A stretch of 55,959 nt of DNA from Candidatus Onthovicinus excrementipullorum (GCA_018712345.1 DVHG01000014.1:1-55959); one strand, 5' to 3'. Shown: positions 15,265 to 23,708, numbered from the stretch's first letter. A program made the numbers and translations. Notes: generated from the sequence alone by a model not told the origin.

Positions 15265-16128
15265 TTGGAATACGGGCTGTCTACATCGCTGAGCGGGAGG
15301 GACTGCTATCTGGACCGGTTGGCGGAATTGCGGCAGGATGGGATCGCCTACGTGGAGCTCTGCCTGCGGGAGGAGGATGACGGAGAACGATGCCGGCGGG
15401 CGGCAGAAAAGGTCCGTGCGGCGGGCCTGTCCGTCTTTTCCATTCACCTCCCGTTTGGAGAAACGGTAAATCCGGCGGAGCCGGACGAGGGGCGCCGCGC
15501 CGAAAATGTGGGTAAGATCCGCAACTTGATTGACAGTACTGCGGAACTCGGAGCCCAAATTTATGTGATCCACGGCTCGGCGGAGCCGGTGGACGAGGCG
15601 TGGCGGGAGCGGGCGCTTGAAGCTGCTGCGCACTCGCTGGGGGAACTGACGTCACACATGGCGCCCCTCGGTCTGACGCTCGCGCTTGAAAACCTGCCGC
15701 GTTCTTGCATCGGGCGGACGTCGGCAGAGATCGGGTTCCTGCTGGATCGCGTGCCGGACCTGCGCCTTTGCTTTGATACCAACCACTTTACCCCGCTGCG
15801 GCCGGATGTCCGTTTCCGGCCGCTCCAGCGGAAATTCCCGTCCCTGCGCAGGCGGTTGAATCCGGAGCCGGTTGAGGACGGCGTCGAATATGCCCGCCGC
15901 TTTGCGGAGCAGATTGTCACCGTGCATCTTTCCGACTATGATGGAATCAATGAGTGCCACTGGCATCCGGGGCAGGGGATGGTGGACTTTAAAGGGATTC
16001 AGGAGGCGCTCCTGCGTGCGGGCTTTGCCTCCCCGCTGATCTTTGAGCCGAATGAGCGCTGCCGCGGCGTGAAAACGACGGGCAAGCGGTTGATTGATGG
16101 ATATGAACGTGCTCTGTGTATGCGATAA
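15265..16128 (+). CDS. Sugar phosphate isomerase/epimerase-like TIM barrel
   Basis: A 287-residue protein of the AP-endonuclease-2/xylose isomerase-like superfamily. The start is TTG 15265, backed by GGAGGG 9 bases upstream. Metal-site motifs are visible: FSIHLPFG, IYVIHGSAEP, LALENLPRS, LCFDTNHF, IVTVHLSDYDG and FEPNERCRG, supplying the usual Glu, Asp and His ligands. The substrate is unknown. Members of this family isomerise or epimerise sugars or sugar phosphates, or process cyclitols. It lies between glycan genes with its own promoter and terminator, consistent with a part in the same carbohydrate pathway. Confidence 0.82.
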   Translation: MEYGLSTSLSGRDCYLDRLAELRQDGIAYVELCLREEDDGERCRRAAEKVRAAGLSVFSIHLPFGETVNPAEPDEGRRAENVGKIRNLIDSTAELGAQIYVIHGSAEPVDEAWRERALEAAAHSLGELTSHMAPLGLTLALENLPRSCIGRTSAEIGFLLDRVPDLRLCFDTNHFTPLRPDVRFRPLQRKFPSLRRRLNPEPVEDGVEYARRFAEQIVTVHLSDYDGINECHWHPGQGMVDFKGIQEALLRAGFASPLIFEPNERCRGVKTTGKRLIDGYERALCMR

Positions 16129-16161
16129 ATAAGTTCAAGTCAGGTTCATGCTGGACAAAAT

Positions 16162-16182
16162 GTTCCGATGCGGAACGTTTTT
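16162..16182 (+). terminator. Short terminator
   Basis: GTTCCG/CGGAAC stem with a 3-base loop, then GTTTTT, about 30 bases after the isomerase gene. The stem is short. Confidence 0.55.
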
Positions 16183-16269
16183 GGGCGTTATGGCGGCCGG
16201 TTTTGGATTTAAGAATTTCATTTTTATACGGTTACACAGTATAATGATTTTTATGAGGAGGAATTGTTG

Positions 16270-17322
16270 ATGAAAGCAGTGAAAAAAGTGCTTGTAGCTG
16301 CCCTTGCGCTGGCGATGGCAGCCTGCGTATTTTCCGGCTGTACACGTCAGACGGGGCTGCATGCCGATCTGACGCTGATGGAAAATGAGAGTATTGACAA
16401 ATCGCTGCCGCGGGATGGCCGGGACGGCTGGTACACCGTCTTTGTCGATGATTTTGACAGGGAGACCCTGAATGATTCTACGGCCATCGGCCAGCTGAGG
16501 AACGCGGACGGCACACCGGGCGAAACGATCACGACCGATATCTGGACGTATTCTCCGCATGACGTAAGATGGGAGACACAGACGGGCAGCGCAGACCAGA
16601 CTTCATACTGGTGCCCGGAAATGGTGACGCTCCGGGACGGCAAGGTTGAGATCAAGGCCTATGAAACGCAGGATCACACCTGTGACAGCTGCCCGAAAAA
16701 TGGCCGATTCAGCGGTGGAATTGAGACCAGAAAGATCAATGAGGACGGCTCGTCCACCCAGCTCTTCTCGCAGGCATACGGCTATTTTGAGGCGACGGTC
16801 AAATTCCCAGATGCGGACGGCCTCTGGTCTGCATTCTGGCTCCAGTCCGTCAACCAGAACAATCCGTCCCATCAGGGATTGGACGGGACGGAGATCGACG
16901 TCTATGAATCCGCCTTCCAGCGCAACAGGACATGGATGGGTCACGCGCTGCTCTGGGACGGGTACGGCAGCTTTGCCAAGGTGGATGACGCGATCCTCGA
17001 TACCGGGAAGGACCTCTATGATGGCTATCACACGTTCGCGCTCAAGTGGACGCCTGAATATTATGTCTGGTATGTGGACGGCGTTGCAACCTGGGCGTCA
17101 ATGGGCGGCGGCGTTGCAAAAGTGCCGGAGTTCCTGCGCCTGACCGTGGAGATGGATGCGGGCGACGGCTGGGGCCCTCACGGCCAGAAGATCGGGAAGT
17201 TTGACAGCAATGCGCAGCCGGTCTTCTATGTGGAGCAGGTAAAGGTGATGCAGAACCTGAATTATCAGCAGTACATTCTGGAGGACGGTCAGTTCCCATA
17301 TAATGTTCAGGAAAACGGCTGA
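16270..17322 (+). CDS. GH16 family glycoside hydrolase lipoprotein
   Basis: A 350-residue secreted lipoprotein. ATG 16270 is preferred because AGGAGG is 8 bases upstream. Signal peptide with lipobox FSGC gives Cys24 as the lipidated residue. The GH16 active site is DGTEIDVYES, with nucleophile Glu208, Asp210 and acid/base Glu213 (E-x-D-x-x-E). Other GH16 hallmarks are GYFEATVKFP, WSAFWLQS and FALKWTPEYYVWYVDG. GH16 enzymes cut beta-1,3 or beta-1,4 glucans and galactans, and some act on mucin O-glycans. A TATAAT box lies at 16240-16245, without a good -35. No transporter follows directly; the MFS gene downstream is on the other strand. Confidence 0.93.
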   Translation: MKAVKKVLVAALALAMAACVFSGCTRQTGLHADLTLMENESIDKSLPRDGRDGWYTVFVDDFDRETLNDSTAIGQLRNADGTPGETITTDIWTYSPHDVRWETQTGSADQTSYWCPEMVTLRDGKVEIKAYETQDHTCDSCPKNGRFSGGIETRKINEDGSSTQLFSQAYGYFEATVKFPDADGLWSAFWLQSVNQNNPSHQGLDGTEIDVYESAFQRNRTWMGHALLWDGYGSFAKVDDAILDTGKDLYDGYHTFALKWTPEYYVWYVDGVATWASMGGGVAKVPEFLRLTVEMDAGDGWGPHGQKIGKFDSNAQPVFYVEQVKVMQNLNYQQYILEDGQFPYNVQENG

Positions 17323-17332
17323 ATATAAAAGA

Positions 17333-17358
17333 GGAGGCCATCCATCCGGATGGTCTCC
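17333..17358 (+). terminator. Hairpin after the GH16 gene
   Basis: GGAGGCCATCC pairs with GGATGGTCTCC (one wobble, loop ATCC) 10 bases after the stop codon. No T-run follows, so termination may be inefficient. A close relative of this hairpin lies at 18334-18362. Confidence 0.45.
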
Positions 17359-17479
17359 CCGGAGACTGTCTAAAAACCTCTATGGACATAGGAGAAAAAC
17401 ACCTGATCGTACAAATCAGATCAGACAGGGCAGATGGGTACAATTTTGGTCATCCGTTAGAAATACCCCAACATCTGTA

Positions 17480-17602
17480 CAGGCCGAGACGGATGAGGTG
17501 GTTCCTGCGGCTTGCACGGAGTACCTGTAAACAACTGGATTTCCACCTCATCAGCCGCCTTACGGCGACAGCTTCCCCTCAAGGGGAAGCCAAATCAGTT
17601 TG
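17480..17602. repeat. Palindromic intergenic repeat, diverged copy
   Basis: It contains GGATGAGGTGG and, about 60 bases on, CCACCTCATCAGCCGCC, then a CTTCCCCTCAAGGGGAAG hairpin. This is the mirror arrangement of the left arm of the copies at 17788 and 18031. Confidence 0.6.
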
Positions 17603-17787
17603 TACAGACTTTTTAGCTCCTGCTTCACAGACCTGGTATCTCTCCTTACATGGGGAGTCTGGAATATACTTTTTCGACCAGCTGATGGGAGGACATCTAT
17701 CCGGATGGCCTTCCCGGTTTTTGATAAGCGTGCGGCGTGAAAGTAAAAAATCTTAATGACGGGAGGAGGGATTTGCACTGCCCATTA

Positions 17788-17975
17788 AAGCCTTCCCCTC
17801 CGAGGGGAAGGTGGCACGGCGTAAGCCGTGACGGATGAGGTGTCATGCAACGTTTTGAACGGGATAAACAGGACCTTCTGTCTCTCAACCTCATCAGTCG
17901 CCATTCGGCGCCAGTCCTGCCCGCAGGAGAGCGCCCTTTTGCCCGCTTGCAGACATTTCCTTTGACAGGGGGATT
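17788..17975. repeat. Palindromic intergenic repeat, copy A
   Basis: About 190 bases built from hairpins in series: CCTTCCCCTC/GAGGGGAAGG, CACGGCGTAAGCCGTG, an outer GGATGAGGT/ACCTCATCAG pair, and a CCTGCCCGCAGG arm. It has no coding sense and is closely similar to copy B. It looks like a non-autonomous, structure-forming repeat of the kind scattered through genomes of gut Clostridia. Confidence 0.7.
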
Positions 17976-18030
17976 ACCGTTACACAGGGAGGTTTGGAGC
18001 GTTTATAAATAAAGAAACACGGCACATACA

Positions 18031-18219
18031 AAGCCTTCCCCTCTGAGGGGAAGGTGGCACGGCGTAAGCCGTGACGGATGAGGTGTCATGCAACATTTTG
18101 AACGGGATAAATAGAACCTCCTGTCTCTCTGCCTCATCAGTCGTCATTTGGCTCCAGCCCTGCCCGCAAGCGAGCACCCTTTTGTCCGCTTCGCGATGTT
18201 TTCCCTATCAGGGGAAGCC
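18031..18219. repeat. Palindromic intergenic repeat, copy B
   Basis: Same orientation and hairpin order as copy A, 243 bases further on. By eye the first 80 bases are nearly identical, with more change toward the right end. The space between the copies holds nothing I can identify. Confidence 0.7.
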
Positions 18220-18256
18220 GGAATAAGCTTGTACACACCTTTCAAAACTGTCCGCT

Positions 18257-18306
18257 AAAAAATTTGCGTACCGCCTTTTAAAACGGTACGCAAAAACTTT
18301 TTTGCT
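18257..18306. terminator. Bidirectional terminator
   Basis: TTTGCGTACCG pairs with CGGTACGCAAA. TTTTTT follows on the minus strand and CTTTTTT soon after on the plus strand. It is about 75 bases past the stop of the MFS gene and probably ends that transcript. Confidence 0.75.
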
Positions 18307-18333
18307 ATTTTGTTTCTAATAGTTATCAACAGT

Positions 18334-18362
18334 AGGACCATCCAGACGGATGGTCCTCTTTT
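18334..18362 (+). terminator. Plus-strand terminator-like hairpin
   Basis: AGGACCATCC pairs with GGATGGTCCT (loop AGAC) followed by CTTTT. It is related in sequence to the hairpin at 17333-17358. Confidence 0.55.
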
Positions 18363-18370
18363 CAGTGCGA

Positions 18371-19726
18371 TTATTTATCGTTGTCGGCCGCCACAGTCTG
18401 TTTTTGCTTTTTTCTGCGCACAATGAGGAAGGCTGCGATCGGGATAAACGCAAACAGAATCACGATCGCGCTTGCCAGAAAGATCTCCGGTGTGGGGACG
18501 GGCTTTACCTGCCCGAGCTCCTCATACGTCAGACCCGTATTGGTGATGACGCCAGCGCCGATATATGGCCCCGTCACCATCGGGATCAGCACGGAGAAAA
18601 AGATGCGGATGCCCTGAAGCTGCCCTGCCTTGGACTCGGGGGTGTAGTCGCGGATAATGCCGCCGACCGCCGCGGCGAGGAGCAGGCCCGCGCCGAGCAT
18701 GATGCCGCCGACAACCCCGAACACGATCATTGAGCCCTGATCGCGGATCAGATACACACCCAGGAACCCGAGCGCGAGGATCACCGTAGTCGGGATCAGG
18801 AATTTGTATTTGCCGTACCGATCCATCAGACGGCCGAGGACCAGATTGGCCACAATGGCGATCGCACCGGCGATTGCCACAACGGGGATATAATTTTCAT
18901 ACCCCAGATATTTCTGAATATAGATAAGCAGGTAGGGCATATAGACCTGCTGGGCCATACTGATGACGGCCAGGATACAGAACGCGATGTACAGCAGCGT
19001 GTTGTTCTTAACCGTGGAAGGGCGGAAGCCGTAGAAAATATTGACAAAGTAGTTGCCCCTGTCGGGCTTAAGCTGTGGGGGATCCTTGATGAGAAATATG
19101 CCGACAATACCGGCCAGCGTCGTCAGCCCGCCCACGATGAAGAAGAACGGCTTCCAGTTGTTCGACTGCGTAAAGGGGGCCAGCGCGCCGAATACGACGA
19201 CCATGCCCAGCAGCGGCATGATCGAGAGAACGGATTCCGTCTTGCCGCGCTGCTCCGGCACGGTGACGTCTGTTACCCAGGCGTTAAAGCACGCGTCGTT
19301 GGCTGTGGAGCCGAAGAACGTCATCACGCAGTCCATCACCACTACAATGATGCCCGTAACGGTGACGGCGCTCGCCGCACCGACGAGCTTGGCGGTGTTG
19401 TCCACCGTGATAAAGGCGAACGCCAGGGTCGTAAAGCCCCAGATAAAGTAGCCCCCGCAGATGAAGATTTTGCGCTTGCCCAGCCGGTCGGAGAGCAGGC
19501 CCATTAGCAGGGTGGTGATCGTGGCGGTGGCGGCGCTGAAGGCCACCATGTTGGCAATCACGTTCGGGTCCCCGGTGATGGTGTTGTAGACATAGACATT
19601 GAAGAACATGTTCTCCACCGTCCACGCTACCTGACCGATCATCCCGAACAGGATCAGCGGGATCCATATTTTAATGCTGACCTTGGTCCCCGGTGTGAGC
19701 GGACTTACGGTTTCTTTCTTTTTCAT
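18371..19726 (-). CDS. MFS transporter, likely for sugars
   Basis: A 451-residue membrane protein with about 12 hydrophobic spans and the MFS loop motif LLSDRLGKRKIF between spans 2 and 3, repeated as LGRLMDRYGKYKFL in the second half. The overall pattern resembles the GPH/MFS_2 sugar symporters. The start has GGAGGG 8 bases upstream. It has its own promoter and is placed beside glycosidase genes, so uptake of released sugars is likely; the substrate is not predictable by eye. Confidence 0.85.
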   Translation of the reverse strand: MKKKETVSPLTPGTKVSIKIWIPLILFGMIGQVAWTVENMFFNVYVYNTITGDPNVIANMVAFSAATATITTLLMGLLSDRLGKRKIFICGGYFIWGFTTLAFAFITVDNTAKLVGAASAVTVTGIIVVVMDCVMTFFGSTANDACFNAWVTDVTVPEQRGKTESVLSIMPLLGMVVVFGALAPFTQSNNWKPFFFIVGGLTTLAGIVGIFLIKDPPQLKPDRGNYFVNIFYGFRPSTVKNNTLLYIAFCILAVISMAQQVYMPYLLIYIQKYLGYENYIPVVAIAGAIAIVANLVLGRLMDRYGKYKFLIPTTVILALGFLGVYLIRDQGSMIVFGVVGGIMLGAGLLLAAAVGGIIRDYTPESKAGQLQGIRIFFSVLIPMVTGPYIGAGVITNTGLTYEELGQVKPVPTPEIFLASAIVILFAFIPIAAFLIVRRKKQKQTVAADNDK

Positions 19727-19759
19727 CCATTCTCCCTCCCTGAATTAATCCTACCTTTA

Positions 19760-19787
19760 ATTATACGATATGACACAAAAAATTCAA
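19760..19787 (-). promoter_or_regulatory. Promoter of the MFS gene
   Basis: TTGAAT (19782-19787), a 16-base spacer and TATAAT (19760-19765) on the minus strand. Confidence 0.65.
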
Positions 19788-19820
19788 TATTATTTTTTGA
19801 TTTTAGAATATATTTATATT

Positions 19821-20225
19821 TTAGACGGTAATAGACCTATCGTGTTTTGGATTCCGAAAAGCAGAAGGCCTTCTCGATCCAGCCGAGAAGCTCTGATTGA
19901 TCTGCGCGGGCTCACTGACGACTACATGGTGTGTCCAGCGGTTGGGATAGGGCTCGGTGGCCACTGCGATGCGGGGAGAGTTGAGACGATATGCCAGCCC
20001 GAAGGTGACGACAATGCAGTGTTCAGGCCACCCGCTGGCCCTGCGAAGCGATACAATGGTAAAGGGATGACGCGCCCAAAAGGCGATCTGCGTCTTCTGC
20101 ACGCGGATGCGTTCCACCGGGAACTGTGTAAGGATTTTCTCTTCCAGCAGCCGGTACAGCGTATATTCAATACCTTTGTTTTCAAAAAAGCGAAGGATAT
20201 CGGCGAATGGTTCTTTTTCCTGCAT
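19821..20225 (-). CDS. DUF5655-type protein with probable C-terminal frameshift
   Basis: The ORF begins MQEKEPFADILRFF, with AAAGG 9 bases upstream of ATG 20225. The core is typical of the DUF5655 family: RVQKTQIAFWARHPF, CIVVTFGLAYR and TEPYPNRWTHHVVVSEP. After SEPAQI the visible frame gives an unrelated basic tail. The next frame gives SELLGWIEKAF, then a short tail ending at TAG 19837-19839, which looks like the genuine family ending. A single-base deletion near 19903-19912 would explain this. Function is unknown; these small proteins may bind nucleotides or ligands. Confidence 0.7.
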   Translation of the reverse strand: MQEKEPFADILRFFENKGIEYTLYRLLEEKILTQFPVERIRVQKTQIAFWARHPFTIVSLRRASGWPEHCIVVTFGLAYRLNSPRIAVATEPYPNRWTHHVVVSEPAQINQSFSAGSRRPSAFRNPKHDRSITV

Positions 20226-20312
20226 GATGGGCACCTTTCTATTATTAAAATAGTCCGCAGGTATGGAATGCACATTTTGCCGAAATCGGACGGAATTGGA
20301 CCTGAAAAAGCA

Positions 20313-20342
20313 TTGACAGTCCGAAAGTGACTGTGGTAATAT
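20313..20342 (+). promoter_or_regulatory. Promoter of mntP
   Basis: TTGACA (20313-20318), an 18-base spacer and TAATAT (20337-20342), about 45 bases from the start codon. Confidence 0.7.
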
Positions 20343-20357
20343 ATTATTCTTATAGAC

Positions 20358-20373
20358 TTCAGTGAACACTGAA
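20358..20373. promoter_or_regulatory. Palindromic operator candidate in the mntP leader
   Basis: TTCAGTG-AA-CACTGAA, a perfect 7-base inverted repeat placed in the transcription start region. Its position fits a metal-responsive repressor or activator of the DtxR/MntR type, but the sequence is not a textbook MntR box. Confidence 0.45.
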
Positions 20374-20387
20374 TTGGGGGAAAATAT

Positions 20388-20951
20388 ATGGCGATTTGGG
20401 AACTGTTCACGATCGCGGTCGGCCTGGCGATGGATGCCTTTTCCGTCGCGATCTGCAAGGGACTTTCCGTCCAGCGGGCTACGGTGAAGCACTCCGTAAT
20501 CACCGGCCTGTATTTCGGCGGATTTCAGGCGCTGATGCCGCTGCTCGGCTATCTGCTCGGCTCGGCCTTTGAGCGGTTTATCACCAGCGTGGACCACTGG
20601 ATCATTTTTGTGCTGCTGGCACTGATCGGGATCAATATGATCCGAGAGTCACGCAAAAAAGAGGAGGAGGTCAATTCCTCCTTCGGCGTGAAGGCCATGC
20701 TGCCGCTGGCCATCGCCACGAGCATCGATGCGCTCGGCGTCGGCATCACTTTTGCCTTTATGGCGGTGAACATCTGGGTCGCGATCGCTATCATCGGCGC
20801 TGTGACTTTTATCCTCTCCTTTGTCGGGGTCAAGGCGGGCAGCTATCTGGGCGCCAAGTACAAATCCCGCGCCGAACTGATTGGAGGGATCGTGCTGATC
20901 CTCATTGGACTGAAAATTTTGCTGGAGCACTTAGGCGTCATCAGCTGGTGA
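20388..20951 (+). CDS. mntP: Manganese efflux pump MntP
   Basis: A 187-residue protein of six membrane spans arranged as two repeats of three. Each repeat carries the conserved acidic motif, [14 protein letters not shown] in the first half and [14 protein letters not shown] in the second; the Asp residues are needed for Mn2+ export in this family. Length is normal. The upstream region is too short for a yybP-ykoY manganese riboswitch, so control probably rests on the palindrome at 20358. The 3' end overlaps the convergent gene by 21 bases. Confidence 0.95.
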   Translation: MAIWELFTIAVGLAMDAFSVAICKGLSVQRATVKHSVITGLYFGGFQALMPLLGYLLGSAFERFITSVDHWIIFVLLALIGINMIRESRKKEEEVNSSFGVKAMLPLAIATSIDALGVGITFAFMAVNIWVAIAIIGAVTFILSFVGVKAGSYLGAKYKSRAELIGGIVLILIGLKILLEHLGVISW

Positions 20952-21227
20952 GATCACCCCAAATGCGCGGAAGGCGCTCATCATCTGCCCGATCGTCAGC
21001 TTGCGGGCGAGCAGCTGGTGAAAACGGGTCGTCTTTGTCCGTCCCTGTTCCCGCAGATGGGCCAGGGATTCGGAGAGCTCGGCCTGCTCTTTCAGCAGGG
21101 AGTGGATCAGCTCTTCAAGAGCGGCCAGGCGGTCTGCTGCCTCACCGGTATAGCCCGGCTGTGACGGGGTCAGGGCGTCCGGACGGATGGTCCAGCGGCC
21201 GTCCACCTTTTGCGTGTATCGGTTCAT
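20931..21227 (-). CDS. Small conserved hypothetical protein
   Basis: A 98-residue protein starting [15 protein letters not shown], with AAGGAG 8 bases upstream. The opening and the [13 protein letters not shown] helix recall short proteins of clostridial phages and prophages that begin MNRYT.K.DGKW. The second half carries a QLLARKLT-like helix followed by a C-terminal AFGVISP. A coiled coil is likely over residues 30-65. Function unknown; convergent with mntP. Confidence 0.65.
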   Translation of the reverse strand: MNRYTQKVDGRWTIRPDALTPSQPGYTGEAADRLAALEELIHSLLKEQAELSESLAHLREQGRTKTTRFHQLLARKLTIGQMMSAFRAFGVISPADDA

Positions 21228-21310
21228 GCATATTCTCCTTTTTTCTTGAAACCGGCTGTTGCATATGGTAAGATAGGCTTAACGCGAAACATGAGAGGCG
21301 GTAAGGGAAA

Positions 21311-21946
21311 GTGAATATTCGGGAAGTCATGGACAGCGGAAAGCTGTATAACGATTTTGATGTGGAGGAATTTGCGGATAAACGGATGCGCGGGCGGGAG
21401 CTCGTGTATGAATTCAACCACTCACGCCCCTATGAGGAAAAGCGGCGCAGCGCGATCCTCCGGGAACTGTTCGCCGAGGTGGGGGAGGGCGTCTATGTGG
21501 AGCCGCCCATCCACATGTCCTATGGGTGTAATGTGCACGTGGGGGATCATTTTTACGCCAATTTCAATCTGGTGGTTGTGGATGACATCGACGTCTATAT
21601 TGGCAATGATGTCATGTTTGCCCCAAATGTGACCATCAGCGTGACGGGCCATCCCGTACACCCGGAACTGCGCCCGCATGGCGATCAGTTTTCCGCCCCG
21701 GTGCACATTGGGGACCGCGTCTGGATCGGGAGCAATGTGGTCATCCTGCCCGGCGTGACGATTGGCGAGAACTCCGTGATCGGTGCCGGCAGTGTGGTGA
21801 CCAAGGACATCCCGCCGAATGTCGTGGCCGTCGGGAGCCCCTGCCGAGTTCTGCGCCCCATCACGGAGGAGGACCGCGTCAGCTACACCGTCAAGGGGGA
21901 GCGCTTTTCCGCTGAGGGATATGTCTCCACCTTTAAAGAGGAGTAA
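21311..21946 (+). CDS. Maltose/galactoside-type sugar O-acetyltransferase
   Basis: A 211-residue left-handed beta-helix acetyltransferase of the LacA/Maa type. The N-terminal maltose acetyltransferase region (SGKLYNDFDVEE) precedes hexapeptide repeats (IGNDVMFAPNVTISV, IGDRVWIGSNVVILPGV, IGENSVIGAGSVV). The catalytic His is in VTGHPVHPE. It transfers acetyl from acetyl-CoA to sugar hydroxyls, often detoxifying non-metabolised sugars. The start is GTG 21311; the purine-rich AAGGGAAA just before it is a close ribosome site. Confidence 0.9.
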   Translation: MNIREVMDSGKLYNDFDVEEFADKRMRGRELVYEFNHSRPYEEKRRSAILRELFAEVGEGVYVEPPIHMSYGCNVHVGDHFYANFNLVVVDDIDVYIGNDVMFAPNVTISVTGHPVHPELRPHGDQFSAPVHIGDRVWIGSNVVILPGVTIGENSVIGAGSVVTKDIPPNVVAVGSPCRVLRPITEEDRVSYTVKGERFSAEGYVSTFKEE

Positions 21947-21972
21947 CCTCCACGAATTTCAAGATCAGCTCT

Positions 21973-22001
21973 GCGCCGCATGTTGAGTGCGGCGCTTTTT
22001 T
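21973..22001 (+). terminator. Rho-independent terminator
   Basis: GCGCCGCA pairs with TGCGGCGC, followed by TTTTTT, 27 bases after the acetyltransferase stop. Confidence 0.85.
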
Positions 22002-22005
22002 GTTG

Positions 22006-22803
22006 CTATTTTACGTGGGCGGGGCGGTACAGGATACAGGCTTTAAAGTCCGAGCATTTGGCGATGCGCAGCGGCAGTGGGAAGTGGTTCCCGCGGCTGA
22101 CAAGTTCCTTGGCCAACCGGATCTGAGATCGGATCTGTTCCGGCGGTATGGGATCCGTGCCGTGCCCGCAGTAGTTCTCGCATCCTTCGCTGAGTGCGAG
22201 AATCCGCTCGGCGCCCGGGATCCACTCGCGTACAGTGGTACTGCCGGGCAGAAACAGGAAGAGAAACGGATTGACATCATCGCCGCTGAAAACAATTTGA
22301 TCCTCGATGAGTTTCAGTACGACGGAGCCGCGCGTGTGACCGGGTGTATGATAGACCTCTACGGTCCGCCCGCCCAGATCAAACCGGTGGGCCTCTTCCA
22401 TCCGGCGGGGCTGGGCAGTATGGTCACCTCTGGTCAGATCGCGCAGGCCGACGCCGTATTTTTTGCGCGCCGACCCCTGGAAGAGGAGCAGCCCGGCCCG
22501 CAGCGGGAGAGAGATCTTCCGGCTCATCTGTTCATCATCCGGATGGACGTAGTAGGCTGAAAACCAGTTTTTCCCGCCCAGATGGTCCGGGTGCCCGTGC
22601 GTGGCGGACACGTCCACGGGCAGGCTTGTGATCCCGCGCACCACGGCGCCGATATTGCCGATCCCGGTGCCGGTATCAATCAGCAGCGCCCGTTCTTCCC
22701 CTACTACCAGATAGCAGTTGGCCACGTCAAATTCATTGATGCGGTAGATCCCCGGCCGCAGCTGTGTCACTTCAAAGTCGGTGCGGATTTTTCTCTTCCC
22801 CAT
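22006..22803 (-). CDS. MBL-fold metallo-hydrolase
   Basis: A 265-residue metallo-beta-lactamase-fold hydrolase. I choose ATG 22803 because GGAGGG is 9 bases upstream, whereas the earlier ATG touches that site. The metal motif is SATHGHPDHLGG (H-x-H-x-D-H), followed by VYHTPGHTRGS and FSGDDVNPF. The ALLIDTG strand is typical. No fused domain is present. The substrate is unknown; relatives include thioesterases and glyoxalase II-like enzymes. Confidence 0.9.
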   Translation of the reverse strand: MGKRKIRTDFEVTQLRPGIYRINEFDVANCYLVVGEERALLIDTGTGIGNIGAVVRGITSLPVDVSATHGHPDHLGGKNWFSAYYVHPDDEQMSRKISLPLRAGLLLFQGSARKKYGVGLRDLTRGDHTAQPRRMEEAHRFDLGGRTVEVYHTPGHTRGSVVLKLIEDQIVFSGDDVNPFLFLFLPGSTTVREWIPGAERILALSEGCENYCGHGTDPIPPEQIRSQIRLAKELVSRGNHFPLPLRIAKCSDFKACILYRPAHVK

Positions 22804-22857
22804 AATTTCCATCCCTCCTGGTATTCAGTATATCGACTTCCGGGCAAAAGCGCAAGC

Positions 22858-22887
22858 AAAAAACGCCCGCAGCATGTGCTGCGGGCG
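22858..22887 (-). terminator. Terminator of yebC
   Basis: CGCCCGCAGC pairs with GCTGCGGGCG (loop of 4) with TTTTTT on the minus strand. Confidence 0.9.
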
Positions 22888-22909
22888 CCTGCAGGCAAAG
22901 GGGAGGGAA

Positions 22910-23641
22910 TTACTCGTCATCATTCTCCCAGTTGTGCCAGACATTCTGAATGTCGTCATTGTCCTCCATCATGTCCAGCATTTTGTTCATATTGGCGATG
23001 TCGTCCTCATTGGTGAGCTTGGTGTAGGTGGTGGGAATGTACTCCACCTCCGCGGAGACAAAGGAGTAGCCCTTGGCCTCCAGATCGTCACGCACCCCGC
23101 CGAGGTCGTTCGGCTCCGTACGGATCTCAAAGACGTCACCGTCGGTCAGGAAGTCCACCGCGCCGGCCTCCAGTGCGTCCTCCATGACCTTTTCCTCATC
23201 AAGCCCTTCCTTTTCAATGGCAATGACACCCTGCCGGTTGAACATAAAGCTGACGCAGCCGTTCTGGCCCATGTTCCCGCCGTACTTGTCAAAGTAGTGG
23301 CGCACGTCTGCGGCGGTCCGGTTCCGGTTGTCGGTCAGCGTTTCCACGATGACGGCAATCCCGGAGGGGCCGTACCCCTCATAGACGATCTCCTCATAGT
23401 TGTCCGCGCCGCCCTCGCCGGCGGCCTTTTTGATGATGCGCTCAATATTGTCATTCGGGACGTTGTTCGCCTTGGCCTTGGCGATGATGTCCTTGAGCTT
23501 GGAGTTGGAGTTGGGGTCGGGCCCGCCCGCCTTAACGGCAACGGAGATCTCACGGCCGATCTTGGTGAAAACCTTGGCGCGCTGGTTGTCCGTCTTCTCC
23601 TTTTTACGCTTAATGGTACTCCATTTAGAATGTCCTGACAT
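22910..23641 (-). CDS. yebC: YebC/PmpR family transcription or translation factor
   Basis: A 243-residue protein beginning MSGHSKWSTIKRKKEKTD, the invariant start of the family. ATG 23641 has GGAGG 8 bases upstream. It contains GREISVAVKAGGPDP, VPNDNIERIIKKA and the YEGYGPSGIAVIVE motif. YebC proteins have been described as transcriptional regulators and, in recent work, as factors that help ribosomes through difficult proline stretches. Length is standard. It has its own promoter and terminator. Confidence 0.95.
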   Translation of the reverse strand: MSGHSKWSTIKRKKEKTDNQRAKVFTKIGREISVAVKAGGPDPNSNSKLKDIIAKAKANNVPNDNIERIIKKAAGEGGADNYEEIVYEGYGPSGIAVIVETLTDNRNRTAADVRHYFDKYGGNMGQNGCVSFMFNRQGVIAIEKEGLDEEKVMEDALEAGAVDFLTDGDVFEIRTEPNDLGGVRDDLEAKGYSFVSAEVEYIPTTYTKLTNEDDIANMNKMLDMMEDNDDIQNVWHNWENDDE

Positions 23642-23679
23642 GCTTAGACCTCCTGTCTCCTGATTCAAACACGCTTAAT

Positions 23680-23708
23680 ATACTACCATATCACGCAAAA
23701 AAGTGCAA
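23680..23708 (-). promoter_or_regulatory. Promoter of yebC
   Basis: TTGCAC (23703-23708), a 17-base spacer and TAGTAT (23680-23685) on the minus strand. The -35 box lies within the yitT terminator region. Confidence 0.65.

Noticed and set aside
17303-17756. Short plus-strand frames between GH16 and the repeats
   Set aside because: They cross hairpin repeats, have no ribosome sites and no recognisable domains.
20274-20387. A yybP-ykoY manganese riboswitch before mntP
   Set aside because: The leader after the promoter is about 40 bases, far too short, and lacks the conserved loops.
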